Assembly: GCA_023393125.1 (NCBI GenBank)
Contig: JAEWMQ010000019.1
Coordinates: 5,013-69,012 of the forward strand
Origin: Bacillota bacterium
Lineage (GTDB): Bacteria > Bacillota > Clostridia > Lachnospirales > Cellulosilyticaceae
Length of the DNA stretch: 64,000 nt
Reading direction: 5' to 3'
The notes beneath the pieces were generated by a model, which was not told where the DNA came from, made no database searches, and was given only the letters and a program-made list of their open reading frames with translations. The position numbers and the translations under genes are program-made. Below are positions 37,782 through 46,959 of this stretch, in pieces (the first letter of the stretch is position 1; each line of letters opens with the position of its first letter).

Positions 37782-37785
37782 AACA

Positions 37786-37957
37786 AGGGAGCTTTCGGGT
37801 TAATTTGAAGTTTCATTATAAATTTCGAGATTTGGAGGTCCTTTATGCAAAAGTTGTAAATTCACACTTTTTAACTTTATATTTTTGCTTCTTTGCAAGG
37901 TGGGTGATCTATAATTATTTCATGTATACAAAAACTGATAGCTGAAGTGAAGACGAA
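37786..37957 (+). repeat. LE copy C, solitary
   Basis: GGAGCTTTCGGGTT hairpin, TTGTAAATTCACACTTTTT segment, GCTTCTTTGCAAGG and a CTATAAT -10. It ends at the position of the transposase start codon (GAAGTGAAGACGAATTAG) and then diverges. No transposase follows. Confidence 0.8.
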
Positions 37958-38244
37958 TTAGTATAAGATTGTTATCCCAAACAAATGCAAAGTATGAATA
38001 ATAATAGAGTAGATGTAGACCAACTGGGTGTATAAACATAGGCTGGTCTATTTTTTATATGACACAGATAATTCTAACTTATCAGAGATAGTAGTAGGTG
38101 TCACAGATAATGTTTAGTAATAGGTACAGTAAGAAGCATCCTTATATTCTAAATAAATAATTCCATATTATTATTACATAAAGAACGGAGGGGATATGGA
38201 TGTTATGGATAAACATAGATTTAAGTAAATACAGCTTTAAAATG
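37958..38244 (+). other. Gene-free stretch with orphan terminator
   Basis: Contains a hairpin at 38016-38057 (GTAGACCA ... TGGTCTAT, then TTTTTT), probably the terminator of a gene no longer present. Otherwise nothing recognisable. Confidence 0.5.
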
Positions 38245-38427
38245 AACACTATTTTAGGAGAGATAAACCTAAAATAGTGTTTTTACATATTATTAACAAT
38301 AGCTACAAAATAGTCCTCGTATTTAGTACTTTCTACAGAAAATAGTATACATTACTTTTTTAGACAAAATTTTCCTTTGAATAATATTATAATTATTTAG
38401 AATATAATTATAAAGGGGAGTTGTTAT
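38245..38427 (+). promoter_or_regulatory. Leader region of S8 protease, duplicated at 16670-16860
   Basis: Starts with a 14-bp hairpin AACACTATTTTAGG / CCTAAAATAGTGTT with TTTT after it (38245-38287). Then two ACAAAATAGT/ACAGAAAATAGT repeats, and near 38390 a TATAAT-type box ahead of AAAGGGGAG and the TTG start. It is conserved in the decayed gene head at 16670, so it moved or was copied as a unit with the gene. Confidence 0.5.
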
Positions 38428-41400
38428 TTGAAAACCAAAAAGAGAATTTTAGCCTATTTACTTACTTTAACACTAGCTATGACATCATTGCCTACACAAT
38501 TATTTGCACAAACAACAAATGACTTACCACTACCTATGTCAGCGCTTGTAGATACTCAAATGACTACACCTGGAGCTATACAAATTAATCCTACTAAATA
38601 TGTTGGGGATGGCTATGAAGTAGAATTTAAAGTGACAAACCAGTGGCATGGGGCATTTAATGGGGAATTTGTACTTACTAGTACTAGTGATAAACCACTA
38701 GAAAATTGGACATTAAAATTTGATTTTGAACACGAAATTACAAATATGTGGAATGCTCAGATTGTAAAGCATGAAGCTAATAGTTACATCATTAAGAATA
38801 TGGGGCACAATCAAGATATCGCACCAGGTAGTAGTATAAATATTGGCTTTCAAGCAAATTGGGATGATAAGATTAAAATACCTGAAAGTTATGGCTTATT
38901 GATTGCTAAACAGGAAATAGGTAATACAGAATATACAATAGACTTTAAAGTAACTAGCGATTGGGGACAAGCTTTTAATGGAGAAATCAGTATTACTAAT
39001 AATGGCAAAGAGATAATAGAAGACTGGATTCTAGAGTTTGATTTTGATAGAAATATAGAAAGATTTTGGACAGCAGAAATCCTAGAACATAAGGATGAAC
39101 ATTATATCATAAAGAATGCAGGATATAATGCTAATATCGCGCCTGGACAAACTGTAATTTTGGGGTTTTCTGGAACACAAGGAAATGTTAAGACAGTTCC
39201 TCAAAATTATAAGTTAAACAAGATAGGAATGAGTGGTGACAGTAGAAAAGAAGTTGAATATGATGGAACTGACAATTTCTCATATGTAAAACCATTTAAT
39301 GAAGAAGATATCGTAACTACTATTATTAATGTTGATGGCGAAGATGTAAAAAAAGTATATGTAAGGAATCAAATTATACTTTCAGCTAATAAAGGTGTTA
39401 GTTTTGATCAAACAAAGCAACTCTTAGAAAAATATGATGGTATAATTGTCGGTTATATCGCTAGAGCTCGCCGCTATCAAGTTGAGTTTACTGAAAGTAC
39501 ATATGAAGCGCTATGCGAAAAGATTGAATTAATAAAACATGAGAATATCATAAAAGAAAATACTGTACTACTAAATATAGTTAAAATAGCTTCTCAACAA
39601 AGTAGAACAACATCCGATTATGTACCAAAAGATCCTTGGAACGGGAAGGTTTCTTGGGATGAGTCTCGCCCTAATGGTGTAGAATGGGGAATTGAAGCAA
39701 TTAAAGCCTTATCCGCATGGCAATACAAAGATCAAATGGAGCCGGTCAATGTAGGCGTAATAGATTTGCAATTTGATGATCATGAAGATATTGGATTTAT
39801 GGAGATTATTGACAAACATCTCATATCATCAGAGAGTGTATATATACCACATGGAATGGAAGTGGCAGGCATATTAGGTGCAAGGCATAATAGCCAAGGA
39901 ATAAGTGGAGTTGCTCCTAATGCTGAAGTATATGGTATAGTAACTACCTCTTACTACGCTGGAATTTATATTTCTGAGAGAATATCTGATCTACTAGATC
40001 GAGATGTGAGAGTGATTAATTATAGTATGGGATATGATAATGGTTTAGAAGCAACAACTGATATAAGTAAAAAAAATGAAAAAGAAAATGTAGATGGACA
40101 GCTAACAGAAGACTTATTAGTGTTTTTAGAGGATCAAGATTTTTTAATAGTATGTTCAGCAGGAAATGATGGTAAAAGAATAGAAGAATGTGATTATAAT
40201 AGTGAACTTACACTGATAGATAACGAGAAATTGGTAAATAGAATAATTGTAGTAGGTTCCATAGATAATACTGGCAATGCTACATATAAGGTTTCGGATA
40301 ATAGCCAACGAGGAAATAGAGTAGATGTCATGGCTCCAGGAGGAAATCTTTACACTACATCTTTGAGTGATGGTTATAGAAATGTTGGTTTAGATAGTAA
40401 CAACAATTCAGAAGGTGCAACTTCTTATGCAGCTCCACATGTAGCTGGAGTTGCTTCCATGGTTTGGGGAATAGATGGTAACTTGTCCGCAGAAAAGGTG
40501 AAAGAGTACATAGTAAGCGCTGCTGATAGAGAAGTTATTAAAGATGGTAAAAGTTATAGGATACTGAATGCATTAAAAGCTGTTGAAAAAGGAATGAATG
40601 TATCTAAAACTGGAACTGCAAGTGGTACCGTAAAAGATGCTAGCAATTTAGCAGGAATTAAAGATGCAAAAGTATTAGTTGATAATAAAAAAACATATAC
40701 TACAAATACTGATGGAGAATTTTCAATTAATATAGAGGCAGATATTCCACATGAATTAACAATTTCTAAGACTGGGTATATAGATGTTAATTATTATGAT
40801 GTACAAGTTAGAGAAGGTGAAGAAATACACTTAGCTACTATTATGCAATTACCAAATACATATAAAAATGTTCAAGGTAAAGTGATAGGTAAAGTTGTAA
40901 ACGCTTTGAATGGTAGAGGAGTTTCTGGAGCAACAATCAATATTAGAAAAGATGTCAACAATAAAGTGAACGGGGAGATAGTGAAGACATTAACAACAGG
41001 AATAGATGGTATATTTTCTATAGATAAATTAACGAATGGTGTATATACTGGAGAAATTGTTAGTAATAATATGGTTACAACGTTTTTTAATTTTGTATGT
41101 ATAGGAGAAAACAGCAATATTGGAAACATTGCTATTACACCTATTTTAAGTGATGATGAGATGAGAATTATACTAACATGGGGAGAGAATCCTAGAGATT
41201 TAGATTCACATTTGACTGGAAAGGGAGTTCATGTTTACTATGGTGCTAAAAGTACTACTGGAGCAAACTTAGATTATGACTATACTAATTCATATGGTCC
41301 AGAGACAATTACTATTGACTTAAATAAAATACCAGAGGGAACATACTCATATTATGTACATTGGTATGCAGGGGTAGGAACTTGGAGCACTTCTGGGGCA

Positions 41401-41529
41401 AAAGTACAAATTTATATTGGTAGCAAGTTGGAAAATGAGTTTTACATTCCCAATAGTTTAACTGGAAGCAGTGGGATATGGAATGTGTTTAATATAGATA
41501 CTAGTACAAGGAAAATAATAATACCATAG
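38428..41529 (+). CDS. Secreted S8 (subtilisin-like) protease with two CBM2-like domains and C-terminal beta domains
   Basis: 1033 residues from TTG (AAAGGGGAG upstream). Signal peptide to ~28. Two CBM2-like domains at ~50-150 and ~170-265, each with W-x-x-x-FNGE and N-x-x-IAPG-type blocks. A propeptide/inhibitor-I9-like segment at ~275-385 precedes the peptidase. The subtilisin domain ~390-720 has Asp446 (VIDLQFDD), His475 (HGMEVAGILGA), Ser666 (GATSYAAPHVAG) and the oxyanion Asn block CSAGNDG. Then two carboxypeptidase-regulatory-like domains (~735-910) and a C-terminal beta domain with LTWGENPRDLDSHL. It would degrade proteins attached to plant cell wall. The segment at 39255-39586 is repeated in the next gene. 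Confidence 0.88.
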   Translation: MKTKKRILAYLLTLTLAMTSLPTQLFAQTTNDLPLPMSALVDTQMTTPGAIQINPTKYVGDGYEVEFKVTNQWHGAFNGEFVLTSTSDKPLENWTLKFDFEHEITNMWNAQIVKHEANSYIIKNMGHNQDIAPGSSINIGFQANWDDKIKIPESYGLLIAKQEIGNTEYTIDFKVTSDWGQAFNGEISITNNGKEIIEDWILEFDFDRNIERFWTAEILEHKDEHYIIKNAGYNANIAPGQTVILGFSGTQGNVKTVPQNYKLNKIGMSGDSRKEVEYDGTDNFSYVKPFNEEDIVTTIINVDGEDVKKVYVRNQIILSANKGVSFDQTKQLLEKYDGIIVGYIARARRYQVEFTESTYEALCEKIELIKHENIIKENTVLLNIVKIASQQSRTTSDYVPKDPWNGKVSWDESRPNGVEWGIEAIKALSAWQYKDQMEPVNVGVIDLQFDDHEDIGFMEIIDKHLISSESVYIPHGMEVAGILGARHNSQGISGVAPNAEVYGIVTTSYYAGIYISERISDLLDRDVRVINYSMGYDNGLEATTDISKKNEKENVDGQLTEDLLVFLEDQDFLIVCSAGNDGKRIEECDYNSELTLIDNEKLVNRIIVVGSIDNTGNATYKVSDNSQRGNRVDVMAPGGNLYTTSLSDGYRNVGLDSNNNSEGATSYAAPHVAGVASMVWGIDGNLSAEKVKEYIVSAADREVIKDGKSYRILNALKAVEKGMNVSKTGTASGTVKDASNLAGIKDAKVLVDNKKTYTTNTDGEFSINIEADIPHELTISKTGYIDVNYYDVQVREGEEIHLATIMQLPNTYKNVQGKVIGKVVNALNGRGVSGATINIRKDVNNKVNGEIVKTLTTGIDGIFSIDKLTNGVYTGEIVSNNMVTTFFNFVCIGENSNIGNIAITPILSDDEMRIILTWGENPRDLDSHLTGKGVHVYYGAKSTTGANLDYDYTNSYGPETITIDLNKIPEGTYSYYVHWYAGVGTWSTSGAKVQIYIGSKLENEFYIPNSLTGSSGIWNVFNIDTSTRKIIIP

Positions 41530-41566
41530 AATTATTTAGTTTGTTTATTATTAAGGAGAAAATACT

Positions 41567-42511
41567 ATGATACTTAAAAAAATAGTGAAAAAAATAGGGA
41601 TTCCTTGTGTTATATTTTCTATAGTAACAAATTATTTATTAGCTAGTGGTATATATTCACTTGATATTCAAACACAAGATTTGCTTAGATCAGAAGAAGT
41701 GATGATTATTTCTAATGAGAAAGTCAACTGCATTAATAATTATGAGATTTATGTAAATGGTAAGGAATTAGAAGTAAATACGCCTATTCTCAACTATGAG
41801 GGTAGGTTATACTTACCATTAAGGGACATGGCTAATTTTATAGATGCAGAGATAGAATATTTTAATGATGAAAAAGTAGTTGTAATTCTTTCATCTAATA
41901 CTAGAATTGAACTGCCTGTAAACATGAATAAATGTGTTATTATTCAAAATACAGAAAAGAAAAATTCAGAAATCGTATATATAGATCAGGATAATTACAA
42001 AGTATCAAACTTTATTTATAATAACAAGATTTATATTTCAGTACGATTTGTGAGTGAAACATTTAATTACCAGATTACATATTCTACTAACGGCACATTA
42101 GTTCAGTTAATGATGAATGATATTAGCAAAAATAATGAATTAGTTGAAAAGGAATATGAAATCAAAGAAATTGAACATGATGGAACTGACAATTTCTCAT
42201 ATATAAAACCATTTAATGAAGAAGATATCGTAACTACTATTATTAATGTTGATGGAGAAGATGTAAAAAAAGTATATGTAAGGAATCAAATTATACTTTC
42301 AGCTAATAAAGGTGTTAGTTTTGAACAAATAAAGCAACTATTAGAAAAATATGATGGTGTAATTGTCGGTTATATGGCTAGAGCTCGTCGCTATCAAGTT
42401 GAGTTTACTGAAAGTACATATGAAGTGCTATGCGAAAAGATTGAATTAATAAAACATGAGGATATCGTAAAAGAAAATACTGTACTACTAAATATAGTTA
42501 AAGTAAATTAG
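41567..42511 (+). CDS. Stalk domain plus stand-alone S8 propeptide-like domain
   Basis: 314 residues. A hydrophobic N-terminus (IPCVIFSIVTNYLLASG) acts as signal or anchor. Residues ~60-180 are a stalk-type domain (LPLRDMANFIDAEIEYF; SVRFVSETFNYQITY). Residues ~200-312 are almost identical to the propeptide/I9-like region of the preceding protease, ending exactly where its peptidase domain would begin (LLNIVKVN, stop). The DNA duplicate is 42172-42503. It may be a truncated protease paralogue cut off beside an LE, or a free propeptide acting as inhibitor or folding aid of the protease. The short 37-base gap makes an operon with the protease plausible. Confidence 0.75.
   Translation: MILKKIVKKIGIPCVIFSIVTNYLLASGIYSLDIQTQDLLRSEEVMIISNEKVNCINNYEIYVNGKELEVNTPILNYEGRLYLPLRDMANFIDAEIEYFNDEKVVVILSSNTRIELPVNMNKCVIIQNTEKKNSEIVYIDQDNYKVSNFIYNNKIYISVRFVSETFNYQITYSTNGTLVQLMMNDISKNNELVEKEYEIKEIEHDGTDNFSYIKPFNEEDIVTTIINVDGEDVKKVYVRNQIILSANKGVSFEQIKQLLEKYDGVIVGYMARARRYQVEFTESTYEVLCEKIELIKHEDIVKENTVLLNIVKVN
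42172..42503 (+). repeat. 332-bp direct duplication of 39255-39586
   Basis: Bases from TGATGGAACTGACAATTTC to the TACTACTAAATATAGTTAAA stretch are nearly identical in the two places, with only scattered substitutions, so the duplication is recent or kept uniform by gene conversion. Confidence 0.85.
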
Positions 42512-42530
42512 AGATACGATATAGTTTTCT

Positions 42531-42648
42531 TACTAATTTGAAGTTTTGTATAAATCTCAACACCTTAAAGGTCTTTTTGTAACGTTTGTAAATTCGCAGT
42601 TTTTACTTCTAATTATTATTTTTATAGTTCATTTATTTGATATGTTGA
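42531..42648 (+). repeat. LE copy D1, solitary and degenerate
   Basis: AATTTGAAGTTTTGTATAAATCTCAA core, TTTGTAAATTCGCAGTTTTT, and TTTATAGTTCATTTATTTGAT, the latter shared with copies F and J. Directly follows the stop codon of the propeptide-like gene. Confidence 0.65.
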
Positions 42649-42815
42649 GAGGGCTTTCGGGTTAGTTTGAAGTTTTATTATAAATTTCAAGAGCTGAAGG
42701 CCCTTTTTGCAAAAGTTGTAAATTCGCACTCTTTGACTTCAAATTCTTGCCTCTTTGTAAGGTGTGTCTTATAATCATTTGGTGAATATAATAAATAATC
42801 GCTAGGCTAAAGATG
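42649..42815 (+). repeat. LE copy D2, solitary
   Basis: GAGGGCTTTCGGGTTAG, hairpin, TTGCCTCTTTGTAAGG and TATAAT 17 bases on. It ends near the transposase start position (GGCTAAAGATGAACTGA) and no transposase follows. In tandem with copy D1. Confidence 0.85.
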
Positions 42816-42863
42816 AACTGATAATATAAGCATAAAGCAAATTATTTTTAATAATTTGAATGA

Positions 42864-43123
42864 GTTTTTTCCTATTGAATAGGGGGATATCAATGCACCC
42901 CGGGGTACATTCTCCTATTAACGCATAATAGTTTCCTCATAACAGTCCAAAGGCACGTTGAGACTGTAGTGAAGCTTAGTAAATAAAACCTAGAACCATC
43001 AAGGCTTAGAGCAATTATGCTTTAAGCCTTTTAGTGTGTTTTTGGACATTTTTGAATCGAAGATATGTTCCCAATCGAGCAGGGGGGTACACTTTTTCGC
43101 GTAAATCGGTAGTTTTGCGGAAA
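42864..43123 (+). repeat. R2 repeat copy c (short form)
   Basis: TTTTTTCCTATTGAATAGGGGG, CCCCGGGGTACATTCTCC, TTAACGC, CAAAGGCACGTTGAGACTG, a hairpin-prone CTTAGAGCAATTATGCTTTAAG segment, ATATGTTCCCA and a terminal GGGGGGTACACTTTTTCGCG block ending GTAGTTTTGCGGAAA. Copy e ends at the same place, which defines the right border. Confidence 0.8.
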
Positions 43124-43229
43124 TGTATAGGTAATCATGTGAATATTTAATCATGAAGAAATATACATAAAATTTTTGAGTCGTGGTATGATGTAACTAA
43201 AAATTATAAGATATAAAAAGGGGAAAAAT

Positions 43230-43349
43230 ATGAAGTATGAAAAGTATTTAAGAAATTTTGTTATAGAGGGTAACTTTGATGAAAAATTTATATCTAAAGT
43301 AGAAGATAAATTTGACATTAAATTACCATTGCCTAAACCAAGTAATTAA
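43230..43349 (+). CDS. 39-residue protein, possible SUKH-type fragment
   Basis: ATG with AAAAGGGG upstream. The end, ISKVEDKFDIKLPLP, resembles the conserved N-terminal helix of SMI1/KNR4 (SUKH) proteins, which include immunity proteins of bacterial toxins. At 39 residues it can only be a fragment or a short protein. Co-directional with the next gene, which begins 19 bases later. Confidence 0.45.
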   Translation: MKYEKYLRNFVIEGNFDEKFISKVEDKFDIKLPLPKPSN

Positions 43350-43367
43350 AAAATGGAGGAAAGATAT

Positions 43368-43757
43368 ATGCAAAGTGTTTTTAAAGAAGTAATGCTTAAC
43401 AGATTACTATTTATTGAAGAGAAACATGATGTTAAGTTTGAGTTTTATGATTCATATAGTGGGGTGGATATAGGTGAAGTGATTTGTAAAAATATATTTT
43501 CATTTAACTTCAATACTGCATTTGTTCCAAACGAAGAAAGTTTTCCTTGTTTTGTTTTAGATGTGGAAATAGAGCAACTTAGTAAAGAAGAAGTTGTAGA
43601 ACAATTTAAAAAGTCAAATTATAGTTATACAGATGGAGAGCAACCTGTAATACCTCAAAGTGACCAATACTGGGTATTTAAGATTCAAGGAGGGCCTTTA
43701 GATATTAGAATTATTTGTGATAAAATTGAGATCACAAAGTTTAATGATGATAAGTAG
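43368..43757 (+). CDS. Small cytosolic protein, unknown (possibly immunity-like)
   Basis: 129 residues from ATG 43368, with GGAGG 8 bases upstream (an earlier ATG lies before that site). Mixed alpha/beta, with YWVFKIQGGPLDIRIICDKIEI at the end. I do not recognise the family. Compact acidic single-domain proteins beside SUKH-like fragments are often toxin-immunity genes; this is a weak inference. The stop is 8 bases before an IS left end. Confidence 0.5.
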   Translation: MQSVFKEVMLNRLLFIEEKHDVKFEFYDSYSGVDIGEVICKNIFSFNFNTAFVPNEESFPCFVLDVEIEQLSKEEVVEQFKKSNYSYTDGEQPVIPQSDQYWVFKIQGGPLDIRIICDKIEITKFNDDK

Positions 43758-43765
43758 ATAAATGT

Positions 43766-45289
43766 GAGGGCTTTCAGGTCAATTTGAAGTTTTATTATAA
43801 ATTTCAAGGCTTGAAAGCTCTTTTTGTAAAAGTTGTAAATTCGCACTTTTGACTTTAAATTCTTGCCCCTTTTTATAGTATATCTTATAATCATTTTTCG
43901 TGTACAAAATGATAGATAAGGTGAAAATGACTAAGTATTACTTGAAGAAATTTATTAAATATGCAAAGAAAGTTTATCATATAGAAGATGGGCTAAAAGC
44001 ACTAACAGATAGAAGAAATAATCCCCTATATAACGACTGGAGAGGTTATTCTACCAGAACTTTTAGGTTTTTTGTTAAGAATACAAAGTTTTAATGAACT
44101 TAAATATAAAATCAAAAGCAATGATTTCATAAATATTATTTCTAGAAAAATGAAGTTACCACAAATAGATACCCTTAAAGTTATTGATAATCAGGGATTA
44201 TATAAAATGCATAGTAAAATTATTAAGAAAGCCAAACGAAATAAAGTATTTGACAAAGGTACCATAGATGGTTATAGAGTTGTAGCTATTGATGGTACTA
44301 AATTATTTGGTAGCTATAAGAAAAGCTGTGATAAATGCTGTACCACAACAGCAAGAAATAAACAAACAAACTATTTCCATAGTGCTGCATTGATGTCCTT
44401 GCTAGGCAAGGAGCCTAGACTTATCATAGACTTTGAGCTCTAGAGGATAGCAGTAAAAAAGATGAAGGAGAGTTAACAGTTGCTAAAAGGCTATTAAGTA
44501 GAATAGCCAAAGAGCCTAAAAATACTTTAGATGTAGTGGTTTATGATGCTTTAGCCTGTAATAGTAGTTGGATTAATAATTGCAAGGCTAACAAAGTAAT
44601 ACCTGTTATTCATGTGAAAGATAGTAATATGATTAGCATTAAGGAAGTCAAAACTAGAAATAACAAAAGTGATGTAAAAGAAGTTTGGCAGGACGAGAAA
44701 AGAGAATGTGAAGTTGGAGCCTATGAAGAGATTTTCAAAATGGATGAAGTGCTTGAACCACTTAGGTTTTTAAAGTTTAGCAAAAAGAGCAAACAAGGCA
44801 AATACTCTCAGGTCTTAATGGTCACAACTGATTTTAATATACCACTTCAAACTTTATATAAGATGATGCATATGAGATGGGATATTGAAAATAGTTTGTT
44901 TAATAAACTGAAGACATATAGTGTGCTAGAGCATTGCTTTGTACATCACCCCAATGCAATCGAAGTAATTTTATATTTGATGAGCATAACCTCTAATCTA
45001 ATGCAACTATTTATTTTTAGAAGATTAAGTAGAAATGAAATAAAGCTATTAACACAAAAAGAAATAGTAAGATTGCTAGAGAAAGGGCTTTATCTATTGA
45101 AATATAATAGGAAGTACATTTTTGACACGACATAAGGACATGACCTAATTGAATACGTTGGGAGAAAATTGGGATAAGGGGAACTATACCTGTTTTTAGG
45201 AAAAACCGCATAAATAGTGTAAAAGATAGTAAAAGTTAATTGAAAATTCTTTAATTATAGTATAAAATCAGGTTAGAAGCGAAAACACT
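43766..45289 (+). mobile_element. 1550-bp IS, decayed copy 2
   Basis: Has GAGGGCTTTCAGGTC at the left, AGAAGCGAAAACACT at the right, and a broken transposase. The right end is three bases into the ORF fragment at 45288. Confidence 0.85.
43927..45135 (+). pseudogene. IS transposase pseudogene, copy 2
   Basis: Compared with the intact copy at 34988 it has a frameshift near 44030 (CTATATAACGACTGG in place of CTATATACTACTGG), a 12-base in-frame deletion after QIDT (44172) and a ~10-base deletion near 44440. The result is three separate frames. The catalytic Asp and Glu residues survive but not in one protein. Confidence 0.92.
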
Positions 45290-45404
45290 GGAATTTAATG
45301 GTAAGATATATGATAATATTCATGTGGATGATATAGTTTATGAAGAATGGTTGGAAGACTTTTATAGTCAAGGAGAACCGTTTATAGAATTTCTTGATTT
45401 TTAA
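45288..45404 (+). pseudogene. 3' fragment of a gene cut by the IS right end
   Basis: An open frame of 38 codons begins at the IS right end and has no start codon near a ribosome site: LEFNGKIYDNIHVDDIVYEE then WLEDFYSQGEPFIEFLDF. It was the tail of a longer gene. The following immunity-like gene suggests it could have been a partner protein, which is conjecture. Confidence 0.6.
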
Positions 45405-45425
45405 TATTGAAGAGGTGAGAGTGGT

Positions 45426-45788
45426 ATGGCTGAAGTAATTACAGAAAAACGATACTTAAAAGATTTAATAAACTTGACATACGCTATTAAATTAAGGCCA
45501 GGACTATATATAGGTAAGAAATCAATAGTAAGGCTACACCAATTTTTGAATGGATTTTCAGAGGCATATTATTATATAGATGCTGAAAATAAAAATTTTG
45601 GAGTCTATCCAGGATTTCAAGAATGGATTTATAATAAGTATAGAGCCGAGGAGGCCATATCTTGGTCTAGTATAATTTTAGATCATTCAGACAATGAGGA
45701 AGAAGCCGTAGATTTGTTTTTTGAAGAAGTGGAAATATATATTGAACAAAAAAGATGGCTAAAGATATTAGAAACTGAAGATGAGTAG
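45426..45788 (+). CDS. Putative immunity-type protein
   Basis: 120 residues. The block AIKLRPGLYIGKKSIVRLHQ followed by FLNGFSEAYY, FQEWIYNKY, SWSSIILDH and AVDLFFEEVE has the order R-P-x-x-Y-x-G-x-x-S ... FQE ... W-x-x-I-I seen in small proteins beside polymorphic toxins. GAAGAGGTGAGAG precedes it. Likely an orphan immunity protein whose toxin was lost, since only a C-terminal fragment and an IS lie upstream. The family resemblance is from memory and could be tested by a profile search. Confidence 0.5.
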   Translation: MAEVITEKRYLKDLINLTYAIKLRPGLYIGKKSIVRLHQFLNGFSEAYYYIDAENKNFGVYPGFQEWIYNKYRAEEAISWSSIILDHSDNEEEAVDLFFEEVEIYIEQKRWLKILETEDE

Positions 45789-45813
45789 AAATGTATCTTA
45801 ATCTTTATTTTGA

Positions 45814-45935
45814 CGTGGACTTTTGAATCAGTTTAAAATTTATTATAAATTTCAAGGAATAGAGGTCCTTTTCGTAAATGATATAAATTCACAGTTTGTA
45901 ACTTTAAATTTTGTCTTCATAGCTCATTTGTTTAA
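45814..45935 (+). repeat. LE copy F, solitary
   Basis: GTGGACTTTTGAATCAG ... AATTTCAAGGAATAGAGGTCC hairpin, then ATAAATTCACAGTTTGT and CATAGCTCATTTGTTTAAC. It lies after the immunity-like gene and just before R2 copy d. Confidence 0.65.
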
Positions 45936-45946
45936 CATTTCTAAGT

Positions 45947-46110
45947 AATTTCTTCTCATTAAATAGGGGGTATCTTAACGTCCCCCGGGGGTACATTCTC
46001 CTATTAACGCGTAATAGTTTCCTCACAACAGTCCAAAGACACGTTGAGACTGGAGTTAAACGGAGTAAATAAAACCTAGATATATGAAGGCTTAGAGCGA
46101 TTAAATCTTA
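45947..46110 (+). repeat. R2 repeat copy d, truncated
   Basis: AATTTCTTCTCATTAAATAGG, CCCCCGGGGGTACATTCTCC, TTAACGCGTAATAGTTTCC, CAAAGACACGTTGAGACTG, then breaks off in the AAAACCTAGA...CTTAGAGCG segment. Confidence 0.8.
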
Positions 46111-46400
46111 TAGACGAAGTATTATTAAATATGCGTAATCATATACCCCCATGGAGATCGGCTGGAAAGTTTAAGCTTAGATGAAAATAGGTTTGAAGAG
46201 ATATATAATAATATACTAAATCTAATAATAGCATTTTCTAACCAAGTGTCTAGTGCTGCATCTAACAAAGAGTATTTGCAACGCACTTAATTATTAGTAC
46301 TTTCTGACTATTTTGTAATTTTGTTATAAATTTCAAAATAGTCAGAAAGTATTTTGTAAATGTTGTAAATTCCGAATTTTTGACCTGAAATTGTTGAATT
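46111..46400 (+). other. Gene fragment and LE-type hairpin G
   Basis: 46170-46290 is an open frame without start (LDENRFEEIYNNILNLI ...), ending with a stop; it is the tail of an unknown gene. At 46294-46385 is an LE-like hairpin with a completely different stem (TACTTTCTGACTATTTTG perfectly complementary to CAAAATAGTCAGAAAGTA) but the same loop core TTGTTATAAATTT and the following TGTTGTAAATTC block. Confidence 0.6.
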
Positions 46401-46708
46401 GATTACCTTGAGTATACCTAAATGTGGTTAAATCATTTATTATTCAAATGACTCTAAAATCATTGCCTTTAAATCTTTACCCAGTTAAAAGTGATGGTGC
46501 ATAGATATTTAAATAAAATTTAAAAGTTGTCCCTCTTGTCCCGATGATGTGTGTTAGAATACTATCATAAAGAACGAAGTATAAATAGCCCTTAAATTTC
46601 TTGTAAGTTGTATTATAAATGGTAACTATGATATAATTCAAGTAAGCTGTATAATAATATTATAAAAATGGGAAAGATTTATTTGTAAACCTTAATAATA
46701 CCAGTAAC
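46401..46708 (+). other. Gene-free stretch before toxin-antitoxin-like pair
   Basis: AT-rich, no coding frame recognised. It ends at the promoter of the next operon. Confidence 0.5.
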
Positions 46709-46737
46709 TTGACAGTACTCAAAACAATTGTTATAGT
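46709..46737 (+). promoter_or_regulatory. Sigma-A type promoter of the GNAT pair
   Basis: Perfect TTGACA, 17-base spacer, TATAGT; the GGGGGCG ribosome site and ATG follow at 46771. Confidence 0.75.
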
Positions 46738-46770
46738 TTATAAAATAATGTAAAAAAAGGGGGCGTTCTT

Positions 46771-46959
46771 ATGAACTACGTATATCCATCCGATAACACT
46801 TATACTACAACTAAAAAAACATTGGCAAGAACCCCATTAAGTGAAGAAGCGAAAGAACGAAGAGCGTATATAAGAAGTCATAAATTCGCGGTTACTGTTG
46901 ATTCAAAAACACAGGAATGCAAATTAAAGGTTACGAAAAAGGATTCTATTTATGGCTAA
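46771..46959 (+). CDS. Putative antitoxin partner of GNAT protein
   Basis: 62 residues, charged. The N-terminal half is likely flexible (SDNTYTTTKKTLARTPLSEE), the C-terminal half is Lys-rich and strand-forming (AVTVDSKTQECKLKVTKK). It overlaps the acetyltransferase gene by 8 bases. Type II toxin-antitoxin GNAT toxins are usually preceded by a small DNA-binding antitoxin; I see no ribbon-helix-helix pattern, so it is either a different antitoxin type or a co-factor. Confidence 0.6.
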   Translation: MNYVYPSDNTYTTTKKTLARTPLSEEAKERRAYIRSHKFAVTVDSKTQECKLKVTKKDSIYG

